64,000 nt of DNA, taken from NCBI RefSeq assembly GCF_030269545.1, contig NZ_BSTN01000004.1, forward strand, positions 186,001-250,000, in the 5' to 3' direction. The notes under the pieces were generated by a model. The model was not told the origin of the DNA. It did no database searches and saw only the letters and a program-made list of their open reading frames with translations. This DNA comes from Actinomadura sp. NBRC 104425. GTDB taxonomy: Bacteria; Actinomycetota; Actinomycetes; Streptosporangiales; Streptosporangiaceae. Positions 47,682-56,675 of the stretch are shown here, in pieces. Position 1 is the first letter of the stretch; each line of letters opens with the position of its first letter. A program made the translations under genes and the position numbers.

Positions 47682-50600
47682 CAGTACGTCACCTCCTGGG
47701 AGCGGCGGCGGATCACGGTGATCTCGTCGCGCTGGTTGCCGGTGGGGCCCAGGTAGTTGAAGGCGAACGACAGCTGGGCGTAACCGCCGATCAGATGGCT
47801 CGGTTTGATCAGCAGCCGGGTCAGCGAGTTGTGGATGCCGCCGCGCCGCCCGGTCGTCTCGCTGCGCGGCACGTCGATCAGCCGGTCCTGGGCGTGGTGC
47901 ATGTAAACGGTGCCCTCCGGCATGCGGTGCGAGACGATCGCTCGGGCGACGACCACGCCGTTGCGGTTGACCGCCTCGACCCAGTCGTTGTCGGCCACGC
48001 CGATCTTGGCGGCGTCCCGGTCGCTGATCCAGATGGTGGGGCCGCCGCGCGACAGCGACAGCATGAACAGGTTGTCCTGGTACTCGGAGTGGATGGACCA
48101 CTTGTTGTGCGGCGTCAGATACCGCACCGTCAGGCCCAGCGCGCCCTGCTCGCCCACCCGCGGCTCGTCGAACAGGGCGTGCATGTTCAGCGGCGGGCGG
48201 TAGACGGGCAGCTGCTCGCCGAGCTCGGCCATCCAGTCGTGGTCGAGGTAGAAGTGCTGGCGCCCGGTGAGGGTGTGCCACGGCTTGAGCCGCTCGACGT
48301 TGATGGTGAACGGCGAGTAGCGGCGCCCCCCGCTCTCCGAACCCGACCACTCCGGCGAGGTGATCACCGGGACCGGCCGGGACTGCGTGTCGGCGAAGGT
48401 GATCTGCTTGCCCTCGTTCTCGGCGGCCAGGTCGGCCAGGGCCGTCCCGGTGTGCTTCTCCAGAGTGTGGAACCCCTGGACGGCCAGCTGCCCGTTGGTG
48501 GTGCCCGACAGCGCCAGGATCGTCTCGCAGGCGTGCACGTCGCGCACCAGCGACGGGCGTCCGTCGGCCGGGCCGCCGCGGATCGTGCCGTTGCGGTGCC
48601 GCAGGTAGTCGACCTGGGCGGCCAGGTCGAACGTGACGCCCTTGACGGTGGCGCCGAGCGACTCGGCCAGCGGGCCGAGCGCGCGCATCCGGTCGGCGAT
48701 CGCCCCGTAGTCGCGTTCCACGACCACCAGCTTCGGCATCGTCACGCCCGGCACCGGCTCGCACTCCCCGGCCTTCCAGTCGCGGACGCGCCCGTGCGGA
48801 GTGGCCATCTCGTCGGGGGTGTCGTGCATCAGCGGCGCCGCCACCACGTCCTTGCGGACGCCCAGGTGCACCGCGGCCAGGCGGCTGAACGCGGCGGCGA
48901 TCGTCTGGAAGGCGTCCCAGTCGGTGCGGGTCTGCCAGGGCGGGGCGATCGCCGGGTTGAACGAGTGCACGAACGGGTGCATGTCCGTGGTGTTCAGGTC
49001 GTGCTTCTCGTACCAGGTCGCCGCCGGAAGCACGATGTCGGAGTAGACGGTCGTGCTGGTCATCCGGAAGTCCAGCGACAGCAGCAGGTCGAGCTTGCCG
49101 GTGGGGGCCTCCTCGCGCCACACGACGTCCTTCGGCCGCGCCCCCGGCGGCGCCTCCTCCGCGCGCAGCTGCGAGTCGGCGCCCAGCAGGTACTTGAGGA
49201 AGTACTCGTTGCCCTTCGCCGACGACCCCAGCAGGTTCGCCCGCCACACCGTCAGGATCCGGGGGTGGTTCTCCGGCGCGTCGGGGTCCTCGCACGCGAA
49301 CCGCAGCCGCCCCTCCTTCAGCTGGGACACCACGTACTCGCCGACCGGCATCCCCGCCGCCTCGGCCTCGTCGGCCAGGTCCAGGGGGTTGCGGTCGAAC
49401 GTCGGATACGACGGCATCCAGCCCAGCCGGGCCGCCTGCGCGATGACGTCCGCGGTGGTCCTGCCGGCCAGCAGCCCGCCCGCCCGCGCGGAGGCGAGGG
49501 TGTCGGCGCCGAAGCGGTCGTAGCGGAACTGGTCGGTGTGCAGGTACCAGAACGCCGTGCCGATCATCTGCCGGGGCGGCCGCGACCAGTCCAGCCCGAA
49601 CGCCAGCTGCGCCCAGCCGGTGAACGGGCGGCACTTCTCCTGGCCCACGTAGTGCGCCCAGCCGCCCCCGTTGACGCCCTGGCAGCCGGTCAGCGTGGTC
49701 AGCGCCAGGAACGCCCGGTAGATGGTGTCGGAGTGGAACCAGTGGTTCGTCCCCGCCCCCATGATGATCATCGAGCGGCCGCCGGTCTGCTCGGCGTTGG
49801 CGGCGAACTCCCGGCCGATCCGCGCCGCGGCCGCCGCCGGAACCCCCGTGATCTCCTCCTGCCAGGCGGGCGTGCACGGCTCCGACGCGTCGTCGTACCC
49901 TGACGGCCACGTCCCCGGCAGCCCCTCGCGCCGCACCCCGTACTGGGCGAGCAGCAGGTCGAACACGGTGGTGACCAGATGGCCGCCGACCCGCCGCACC
50001 GGCACGCCCCGGCGCAGCACGCCCGGCGTCCCGTCCGCGGTGTCGAAACGCGGCAGCTCCACCGCCACCGGCGGCTCGGCCTCCGGATCCTCCTCCAGCG
50101 ACAGCAGCGGGTCGGCGTCCCCCAGGTCCAGGTTCCAGCGGCCCGCGCCCTGCTCCCCGAACCGGAAGCCCAGCGACCCGCCCGGCACCAGCGGACGGCC
50201 GGTGACGCCGTCCAGCAGGACGGTCTTGAACGCGGCGTTCTCGCTGCGCGCCTGCGCACCCGGCAGGTCGGCGGCGGTGAGGAACTTGCCCGGAACGAAC
50301 GCGTCGCCGGTGGCGTTCGGCTCCAGCCGCACCAGGAACGGCAGGTCGGTGTACCGCTTGGCGTAACCGGTGAAGTACTCCACCCGGCGGTCGACGAAGA
50401 ACTCCTTGAGGATCACGTGCCCCATCGCCAGCGCCAGCGCCCCGTCCGTGCCCGGCCGGGTGGCCAGCCACTCGTCGGCGAACTTGACGTTGTCGGCGTA
50501 GTCGGGGGAGACCGCCACCACCTTCTGCCCCCGGTAGCGGGCCTCGGCCATCCAGTGCGCGTCCGGGGTCCGCGTCACCGGCAGGTTCGACCCCCACATG

Positions 50601-51430
50601 ATCAGATACCCGGCGTCCCACCAGTCCCCGGACTCCGGCACGTCGGTCTGGTCGCCGAACACCTGCGGGGACGCCACCGGCAGGTCGGCGTACCAGTCGT
50701 AGAACGACAGCATCGTCCCGCCCAGCAGCGACACGAACCGGGAACCCGAGGCGTGCGACACCATCGACATCGCCGGGATCGGGGAGAAGCCCGCCACCCG
50801 GTCCGGCCCGTACGTCTTCACCGTGTGCACGTGCGCGGCGGCGATCATCTCGACCGCCTCGTCCCAGCTCGCCCGGACCAGGCCGCCCCGGCCGCGCGCC
50901 GACTTGTACCGCCGCGCCCGCTCGGGATCCGACACGATCTCCGCCCACGCCGCCACCGGATCCCCGGTGCGGGCCCGGGCCTCCCGGTACATCTCCAGCA
51001 GCACCCCGCGCACGTACGGGTACCGCACCCGCGTCGGCGAGTAGGTGTACCAGGAGAACGACGCGCCCCGCGGGCAGCCCCTCGGCTCGTAGTCCGGCCG
51101 GTCCGGCCCCACCGACGGGTAGTCGGTCTGCTGCGTCTCCCAGGTGATGATGCCGTCCTTGACGTACACCTTCCACGAACACGAACCCGTGCAGTTCACC
51201 CCGTGCGTGGACCGCACCACCTTGTCGTGCGCCCACCGGTCGCGGTAGAACTCGTCGGCCTGCCGCCCGCCGACCCGGTGCAGCGTCCGCAGGTCGTCCG
51301 ACACCTGCGCGCGGGTGAAGAACCGCCGCGTCCCCACCAGCGCGTCCATCACCGGACTGTCCAGACCCGCCCGGCCCGGTGGCCGCTTCCCGTTCTCACC
51401 CAACGTCGCGTCCTTCGGCATCGATGTCAT
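47681..51430 (-). CDS. narG: Respiratory nitrate reductase alpha subunit NarG
   Basis: A 1249-residue molybdenum bis-MGD subunit that reduces nitrate to nitrite at the cytoplasmic face. The N-terminal FS0 cluster is in HGVNCTGSCSWKVYV (His76, Cys80, Cys84) with a fourth ligand at Cys119 (RGCPRGASFSWY). The molybdenum aspartate is expected in the ...YLIMWGSNLPVTRTPDAHW region. Length and landmarks match E. coli NarG. The ATG at 51430 is one of two close starts (51430, 51421); the ribosome binding site is weak. Thirteen bases behind narK. Confidence 0.96.
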   Translation of the reverse strand: MTSMPKDATLGENGKRPPGRAGLDSPVMDALVGTRRFFTRAQVSDDLRTLHRVGGRQADEFYRDRWAHDKVVRSTHGVNCTGSCSWKVYVKDGIITWETQQTDYPSVGPDRPDYEPRGCPRGASFSWYTYSPTRVRYPYVRGVLLEMYREARARTGDPVAAWAEIVSDPERARRYKSARGRGGLVRASWDEAVEMIAAAHVHTVKTYGPDRVAGFSPIPAMSMVSHASGSRFVSLLGGTMLSFYDWYADLPVASPQVFGDQTDVPESGDWWDAGYLIMWGSNLPVTRTPDAHWMAEARYRGQKVVAVSPDYADNVKFADEWLATRPGTDGALALAMGHVILKEFFVDRRVEYFTGYAKRYTDLPFLVRLEPNATGDAFVPGKFLTAADLPGAQARSENAAFKTVLLDGVTGRPLVPGGSLGFRFGEQGAGRWNLDLGDADPLLSLEEDPEAEPPVAVELPRFDTADGTPGVLRRGVPVRRVGGHLVTTVFDLLLAQYGVRREGLPGTWPSGYDDASEPCTPAWQEEITGVPAAAAARIGREFAANAEQTGGRSMIIMGAGTNHWFHSDTIYRAFLALTTLTGCQGVNGGGWAHYVGQEKCRPFTGWAQLAFGLDWSRPPRQMIGTAFWYLHTDQFRYDRFGADTLASARAGGLLAGRTTADVIAQAARLGWMPSYPTFDRNPLDLADEAEAAGMPVGEYVVSQLKEGRLRFACEDPDAPENHPRILTVWRANLLGSSAKGNEYFLKYLLGADSQLRAEEAPPGARPKDVVWREEAPTGKLDLLLSLDFRMTSTTVYSDIVLPAATWYEKHDLNTTDMHPFVHSFNPAIAPPWQTRTDWDAFQTIAAAFSRLAAVHLGVRKDVVAAPLMHDTPDEMATPHGRVRDWKAGECEPVPGVTMPKLVVVERDYGAIADRMRALGPLAESLGATVKGVTFDLAAQVDYLRHRNGTIRGGPADGRPSLVRDVHACETILALSGTTNGQLAVQGFHTLEKHTGTALADLAAENEGKQITFADTQSRPVPVITSPEWSGSESGGRRYSPFTINVERLKPWHTLTGRQHFYLDHDWMAELGEQLPVYRPPLNMHALFDEPRVGEQGALGLTVRYLTPHNKWSIHSEYQDNLFMLSLSRGGPTIWISDRDAAKIGVADNDWVEAVNRNGVVVARAIVSHRMPEGTVYMHHAQDRLIDVPRSETTGRRGGIHNSLTRLLIKPSHLIGGYAQLSFAFNYLGPTGNQRDEITVIRRRSQEVTY

Positions 51431-51443
51431 ATCGGTCAGTACC

Positions 51444-52709
51444 TCAAGCGGTCCGCGCCACACGTCCGCCGACGCCGCGTCCGCGCACCGTCCGCTGGAC
51501 GGCGACGATCGTGAAGGCCGCGGACGCGGCGGCGACCACCGACAGCAGCGCCAGGCCCAGCGCGTATGAGCCGCTGCTTCCGTAGATCGCCCCCATGACC
51601 AGCGGGGGCACGAAACCGCCCACGCCGCCGGCGGCCCCGACGACGCCGGTGACCGCGCCGACCCGGCTCGCCGGCGCCAGCAGCGCCACCAGCGCGAACG
51701 TGGCGCCGCTTCCCGCGCCCAGCGCCGCCGCCATGGACAGGCACGCGATCGTCCCCACCGGCGCCAGCGGCGGGGTGAACGCCTGCACGGCCGCGCCCGC
51801 CGCCACCACGGCCAGCGCCGCGGCCAGCACGCGCGCCGCTCCCAGCCGGTCGGACAACCAGCCCCCGACGGGCCGCATCGCGACGGCCAGGACGACGAAC
51901 CCGGCCATGCGGTTCGCCGCGTCCGCCTGCTCCAGCCCGTAGCCGGTCCGCAGGTAGGTCGGCAGATACACGGAGAACGCCACATAGCCGCCGAACGCCA
52001 CCGCGTACAGGGCCGAGGCCTGCCAGGTGACCCGCAGCCGCGCGGTCGCCGCCAGCCGCCGCCCCAGCGTCTCCGCGGGAACCGTGCGCTCGGGGGCCTC
52101 CCGCAGCACCACCAGCGCCGCCACGGCGTACACCGCCAGCAGCGCGGCGGTCACCAGGTACGGCGTGCTCATGCCGCCGGCGTCCACCAGCTTGACCGTG
52201 GTCAGGGCGCTGATGGCGGTGCCGCCCATGCCCATGCCGAACACCCCGATCGCCAGGCCCCTGCGCTCCGGCGGGTACCAGGCGTTGACGAACGGCACCC
52301 CGACGGCGAAGGCCGTGCCGCCGATGCCCAGAAAGAACCCGCCGACCAGCAGCGCCGTCAGCGACGACTCTCCGGCCCACCCCAGGTACAGCACCGGGAC
52401 GATCGTGGCGGCCGACACCAGCGGGAACATCACCCGCCCGCCGAACCGGTCGGTCAGCGCCCCCACCGGGATCCGCCCGAGCGACCCGACCAGCACCGGC
52501 ACCGCCACCAGCAGCGCCTGCTGGAACGCCGTCAGTTCCAGCGCCTCCTTCAGACGGGGCGCCAGCGGGCTCAGCAATGCCCACGCCCAGAAGTTCAACG
52601 CGAACCCCGCGGTGGCCATCGCCAGCATCACCGCCGGAGAACCCGCGGGCCATTCCCGTACCGGTCCGGCCGCCGCACGGCGGCCGCGCGCACGCCGCTG
52701 CTCACCCAT
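51444..52709 (-). CDS. narK: Nitrate/nitrite transporter of the MFS NarK family
   Basis: A 421-residue permease with 12 membrane segments. The nitrate signature FFLGIGGTAFAVGVPFVNAW YP follows segment 4-5, and the second signature GVVGAAGGVGGFVPP lies in the C-half. Arg residues in GSLGRIPVGALTDRFGG and AMRPVGGWLSDRLGA fit the substrate and A-motif positions. First gene of the nar operon, so it feeds nitrate to NarGHI or exports nitrite. Confidence 0.94.
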   Translation of the reverse strand: MGEQRRARGRRAAAGPVREWPAGSPAVMLAMATAGFALNFWAWALLSPLAPRLKEALELTAFQQALLVAVPVLVGSLGRIPVGALTDRFGGRVMFPLVSAATIVPVLYLGWAGESSLTALLVGGFFLGIGGTAFAVGVPFVNAWYPPERRGLAIGVFGMGMGGTAISALTTVKLVDAGGMSTPYLVTAALLAVYAVAALVVLREAPERTVPAETLGRRLAATARLRVTWQASALYAVAFGGYVAFSVYLPTYLRTGYGLEQADAANRMAGFVVLAVAMRPVGGWLSDRLGAARVLAAALAVVAAGAAVQAFTPPLAPVGTIACLSMAAALGAGSGATFALVALLAPASRVGAVTGVVGAAGGVGGFVPPLVMGAIYGSSGSYALGLALLSVVAAASAAFTIVAVQRTVRGRGVGGRVARTA

Positions 52710-53084
52710 TTCTCAGCACCATCGCCTCGCCCCATCCGGGCTGATCGCTGATCATCTCGTCCAGGCGGGCACGGATAGCCGCCCCCGCCGAGCAGACACC
52801 AGCATGTCCCTCGGTGGGGCGGGCGGAGGCGGTCCGTCCGCCCCTTCCCTAGGAGAGATAAGCCCGAAGATCAAGGACGAAGGTCCCTTGCGCCGCCGCC
52901 GCCGGCCGAAGCCGCCCTGCTCATGGACGCTCGCCCGCCCGAACGGGCGAGTGGATCCGAACGTGCGAGTGGAGAGGTGTTCGCGTCCGCCGCGCTCCGA
53001 GTGACGAAGGCCCGCAGCGGTCGGGTTCGTCCGCCGTCCGGCGCCGTCGGCGGTGAACCGCCCTTCCGCGGTCGGCCGCGGCGG
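52710..53084. other. Upstream region of narK
   Basis: About 375 bases with no gene; holds the narK promoter and a DevR-like box (next entry). Confidence 0.5.
52873..52889 (-). promoter_or_regulatory. DevR/DosR (OsdR)-like box upstream of narK
   Basis: Minus strand AAGGGACCTTCGTCCTT: GGGAC-4 bases-GTCC with symmetric flanks, one base short of the perfect GGGAC-N4-GTCCC dormancy-regulon core. It lies about 165 bases before the narK start. DevR/OsdR regulators control narG and related genes under hypoxia in mycobacteria and streptomycetes, so the site makes sense here. Confidence 0.5.
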
Positions 53085-53327
53085 CTATCGGTCGGCCGGA
53101 GATCCGGTCGGCCGATCCTCCTCGGGGGCGTCGATGTAGCGCTCGCCGCACTGGGGGCAGCCCCATCGGTAGGAGTCGAGCTCGCACCCGCCCAACATGA
53201 CCTCACCGGCGTCGAGGGCCCGATCGAGCTCCTCGGAGAAGACGGGGAGGCCGTACATGATCGGCGCGAGGCGACCGCCGCAGTGCGGGCACGGCGGCCG
53301 CTCCTCCTCGCCCCTCTTACCGTCCAT
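53085..53327 (-). CDS. Small zinc-ribbon protein
   Basis: An 80-residue protein with two CxxC pairs, CPHCGGRLAP near the N-terminus and WGCPQCGERYIDAP near the C-terminus, forming a zinc ribbon around the acidic middle segment YGLPVFSEELDRALDAGEVM. GAGGAGGAACG precedes the ATG. Function unknown; such proteins often sit next to universal-stress or dormancy genes in actinomycetes, in keeping with the nar region. Confidence 0.8.
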   Translation of the reverse strand: MDGKRGEEERPPCPHCGGRLAPIMYGLPVFSEELDRALDAGEVMLGGCELDSYRWGCPQCGERYIDAPEEDRPTGSPADR

Positions 53328-53483
53328 CGTTCCTCCTCATGTGCGGATCTTGGTCCTCTCTCTGAGAGAGCCGAACCGGCGCACTTGTTCGCCTCCAAGA
53401 TCGGGCGGCGCGAGTCGAGGGGACGTCGCGGCCGCAGGTTCGACGGGGATTCGCGAGCGGCGGTTGGGTGCTGCGGCCTTGCG

Positions 53484-54506
53484 CTACCGTCCGGTGCCGC
53501 CCTGCGCCTCCTCGGAGGCCAGGCCGAACAGTTTCGCCGCGTTGTCGTGGCACACCGCCCGCAGCCACTCCCGTCCCAGCCCCAGCGCCTCCAACGCCTG
53601 CAGCTGGTGCACATAGGAATAGGGGATGTTGGGGAAGTCTGAGCCGAGCAGGATGCGGTCGCCGAGCGCGGCGAGCCGGGGCAGTGCCCGGCGGGGGAAC
53701 GGCATGAACCGCTCGGTGAAACCGGTGAACGCCATCGTCGTGTCCAGCCGCACCTGCCCGTACCGCTCGGCGAGGCCGAGGAACTCCTCGTACTCGGGCA
53801 TCCCCATATGCGCGATGATCAGCCGCAGCCGGGGATGCCGCGCCAGCACCCGGGCGATCGGCTCGGGACCGGTGTGCTTGCCGGGCGCGGGCCCGGAGCC
53901 GCAGTGGATCACCACGGGGATCCCGGCCTCGGCCAGCACCCCCCATGCCTGCTGGAGCAGCTCGTCGGCCGGGTCGTACGCCCCCACCTGCACATGCGCC
54001 TTGAACACGCGCGCGCCCGCTTCGACGGCCTCGCGGACGTAGGCCGCGACGTCCGGCTCGGGGTAGAGGGTGGCGGTGTGCAGGCAGTCGGGGGTGCGGC
54101 GGGCGAAGTCGGCCGCCCAGCCGTTCAGCCACCGGGCCATGCCGGGCTTGTGCGGGTAGAGCATCGCGGTGAAGGCCCGGACGCCGAACTCCCGGAGGAT
54201 GGCAGTCCGTTCCGCCTCCTGTTTCCGGTAGGTGATCGGCCATTCGAGCCCGCCGATCAGCGGCCCGTGCCCGTCGAAGTAGTCCCACACCTTGTGCAGG
54301 ACGCGCTCGGGCATGAAGTGGGTGTGGACGTCGACCAGGCCGGGAAGACCGAGCCGGTCCCAGAAGCGGCGGACCTCGCCGGCCTCCTCGGCCCAGGCCG
54401 CGCCGCTCATGGCCGCCTGCGGACCCGTGGCGGCGCCCGACGTCGGCACCCCGGCACCGAGCGACGGGGCGACAGGGGTCATGCGGTGATCGCTCATGTC
54501 ACCCAC
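53484..54506 (-). CDS. Amidohydrolase family 2 (ACMSD-like) metal-dependent hydrolase
   Basis: A 340-residue TIM-barrel hydrolase. Metal ligands: His-x-His in LVDVHTHFMPERV, His in VVIHCGSGPAPGKHTG, His in LIIAHMGMPEYEEF, and Asp in LLGSDFPNIPYSY. The first 45 residues are Ala/Gly-rich and variable. The GTG at 54506 and the ATG at 54497 are both possible starts. Members decarboxylate or hydrolyse small aromatic or carboxylic substrates; the real substrate is not evident and no pathway neighbour is present. Confidence 0.88.
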   Translation of the reverse strand: MGDMSDHRMTPVAPSLGAGVPTSGAATGPQAAMSGAAWAEEAGEVRRFWDRLGLPGLVDVHTHFMPERVLHKVWDYFDGHGPLIGGLEWPITYRKQEAERTAILREFGVRAFTAMLYPHKPGMARWLNGWAADFARRTPDCLHTATLYPEPDVAAYVREAVEAGARVFKAHVQVGAYDPADELLQQAWGVLAEAGIPVVIHCGSGPAPGKHTGPEPIARVLARHPRLRLIIAHMGMPEYEEFLGLAERYGQVRLDTTMAFTGFTERFMPFPRRALPRLAALGDRILLGSDFPNIPYSYVHQLQALEALGLGREWLRAVCHDNAAKLFGLASEEAQGGTGR

Positions 54507-54946
54507 GATCGGCCCTGATGAGGGGACGGGTCCACCCCCTCCGTGCGGGCGACGCGTGAGGAATCCGTCACCCCGGGCCGCGCTCGGCGCCGACCAGAGC
54601 GCGGTGCGCCTTACGAATCGGTGCGGGGACGGGCGGGGAAGTCGTTCTCGTCAAGAGGGCCATCCCGTCGGGCAGTAGGGCTCCGTCGCGACCATTGACA
54701 GCATACATGTGATGCGTTACTCTCTCCCCGAATTAACGATCGGCTTTGAATATATAGTCATCACCGCGCGGCGGATTTCGTTGCCGACCCGGTTGCGGGC
54801 GCCGCGGAAAACCCACCCCCATTCCTTCTGCCTTCGTGTCGAAATTTGTCCCTGCCGGCCTCCGGATGGTCGGCGGAAACATCCGCAACGTCTGCGGATG
54901 ATGTTCGTTGTGCCGATTCGGCGCATCGAGAAGGGATGTATGACGT
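54507..54946. other. Promoter and long leader of the DUF1593 gene
   Basis: TTGACA (54695-54700), 17 bases, TACTCT (54718-54723) is a good promoter. The leader of about 215 bases is AT-rich at its start (TGAATATATAGTC) and contains a perfect hairpin CATCCGCA-ACGTC-TGCGGATG (54880-54900) some 47 bases before the ATG. No known riboswitch class was recognised. The left part (54507-54690) shows nothing. Confidence 0.5.
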
Positions 54947-56545
54947 ATGAGGAAAGCCGTGGCATCGCCGGGCGCGCCGCTGGTCAAGGCGGCGGCGTCG
55001 GCCCTGGTCGCAGCCGTCGCCGGCGGCCTGCTGGCCGCCTCTCCGGCGGCGGCGGGGGAGACGGCCGGCGCGGCCGGGCACTCCCCGGGCGTCCGGTCGG
55101 ACGGGCAGCGCAAGCCGCGCGTCATCCTGATGCACGACCCCGAACTGGACGACCAGAACACGCTCATCCGCTACCTGCTCTACAGCAACCAGTTCGAGAC
55201 CGAAGGGCTGCTGTACGCCAGCAGCGGCGTGCACTGGGCCGGTGACGGAAAGGGCACGAAATGGTATGTGCCGGGACGGGAGTACACCCGGTTCGGGCTG
55301 AACCTCTGCCCGTGTGAGTCCTGGCGCTGGAAGCCCGGAGAACGCTTCATCCACGAGGCCGTCGATATCTACGAGAAGGTGTATCCGAACCTGCGGGTGC
55401 ACGCCCAGGGATATCCGCGGCCGCAGGAGCTGAGGTCGCGGATCCTCAACGGCAACATCGAGTTCGACGGGGACATCTCCAAGGACTCGCCCGGATCCGA
55501 CCTGATCAAGAAGGCGCTGCTGGACGACCGGCCCGGCCCGGTCTACCTGCTCACCGGCGCGGGCCAGAGCACGATCGCCCGGGCGCTCAAGTCCATCAAG
55601 GATCAGTACGAGGGCACGCCGCAGTGGCCCGCCATCTACCGGAAGGTGTCCCGGAAGGCCGTCATCCAGTCGTTCGGCGACCAGGACGACACCTACGCCG
55701 ACTACATCAAGCCGAACTGGCCGGACGTCGAGTTCCGCGAGATGGCCACCACCATCTGGGGGTACGGGGCGCGTAACGCCGTGCTCCCCGAGGACGCCGT
55801 GTACCTGTCCGCCGAATGGACGAAGGCCAATGTGTCGGGCGTCGGCCCGCTCGGTGCGTTCTACCGGGTCTGGGGCGACGGAAAGCAGATGGTCCCCGGC
55901 GACATCTTCGACTACTTCGGCCATTCAGGGCTGACGGCCGAGCAGCTCAGGGCCATGGGCTACATCGTGTGGACCCCGCCGCAGGAGAAGGGATCGTGGA
56001 TCTCCGAAGGAGACACCTCGATCTTCATGAACCTCATCGACAACGGCCTGCGCGGGAACGTCGACGCGAGCTACGGCGGCTGGGGCGGCCGGAACGGGAC
56101 CGACGTCGACCCCAGCGGGCAGCCGTCGGCCGACTACGCCTCGTCCCGCTGGTTCGGCGCCGCCCAGCGCGACTTCGCCGCCCGACTGCAGTGGACGGTC
56201 ACCCCGCGCTACTCCGCCGCCAACCACCAGCCCGCCGTCCAGGTGAGCGGGCAGCTGGACCGTAGTGTCCGCCGGGGCCAGACGGTGACGCTCACCGGCC
56301 GGGTGACCGACCCCGACCGCGACAGGGCGACCGGCCGGTGGTGGCGGTACGCCGACGCGGACACCTACCAGGGCGACCTGTCCATCGCCCAGAAGGCGCT
56401 CGGCGGCAACGCGGTGCAGGTACGGTTCCGGGTACCCAGTGACGCCGAGCCCGGCCAGACCATCCACCTGATCCTCCAGGGCACCGAAGACGGATCGCAG
56501 GGCCTCACCGCGTACCAGCGCGTGGTGCTGACCGTCCGAGGCTGA
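54947..56545 (+). CDS. Secreted DUF1593 (nucleoside hydrolase-like) protein
   Basis: A 532-residue extracellular protein. Signal peptide at about 1-37 (SALVAAVAGGLLAASPAAAG). The DUF1593 domain (about 58-400) opens with RVILMHDPELDDQNTLIRYL, a variant of the DxDxxxDD calcium-binding start of nucleoside hydrolases, and includes VYLLTGAGQSTIARALKSIK. The C-terminal 100 residues (RSVRRGQTVTLTGRVTDPDR on) form an Ig-like domain as in Sde0182-type polysaccharide utilisation proteins. Presumably acts on a plant or algal glycan or glycoside. AAGGGA lies before the ATG. Confidence 0.88.
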   Translation: MRKAVASPGAPLVKAAASALVAAVAGGLLAASPAAAGETAGAAGHSPGVRSDGQRKPRVILMHDPELDDQNTLIRYLLYSNQFETEGLLYASSGVHWAGDGKGTKWYVPGREYTRFGLNLCPCESWRWKPGERFIHEAVDIYEKVYPNLRVHAQGYPRPQELRSRILNGNIEFDGDISKDSPGSDLIKKALLDDRPGPVYLLTGAGQSTIARALKSIKDQYEGTPQWPAIYRKVSRKAVIQSFGDQDDTYADYIKPNWPDVEFREMATTIWGYGARNAVLPEDAVYLSAEWTKANVSGVGPLGAFYRVWGDGKQMVPGDIFDYFGHSGLTAEQLRAMGYIVWTPPQEKGSWISEGDTSIFMNLIDNGLRGNVDASYGGWGGRNGTDVDPSGQPSADYASSRWFGAAQRDFAARLQWTVTPRYSAANHQPAVQVSGQLDRSVRRGQTVTLTGRVTDPDRDRATGRWWRYADADTYQGDLSIAQKALGGNAVQVRFRVPSDAEPGQTIHLILQGTEDGSQGLTAYQRVVLTVRG

Positions 56546-56639
56546 ACCGCCGCCCGGCCCGGCCGGGCGGGCCGGGGGCCTGTCGCCCCAGGTCGGCCCG
56601 CCGGGCCGGGCTCGATCGTAGACAGTCCAAAAGAGAACC

Positions 56640-56668
56640 TTGACGCCGATTCGGTCCTCCCCTTAGCG
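56640..56668 (+). promoter_or_regulatory. Promoter of the sugar operon (leaderless)
   Basis: TTGACG (56640-56645), 17 bases, TTAGCG (56663-56668). The start point is expected near 56675, the base before the ATG at 56676, so the first gene is probably translated from a leaderless mRNA; no ribosome binding site is present. Confidence 0.6.
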
Positions 56669-56675
56669 TGCATGC

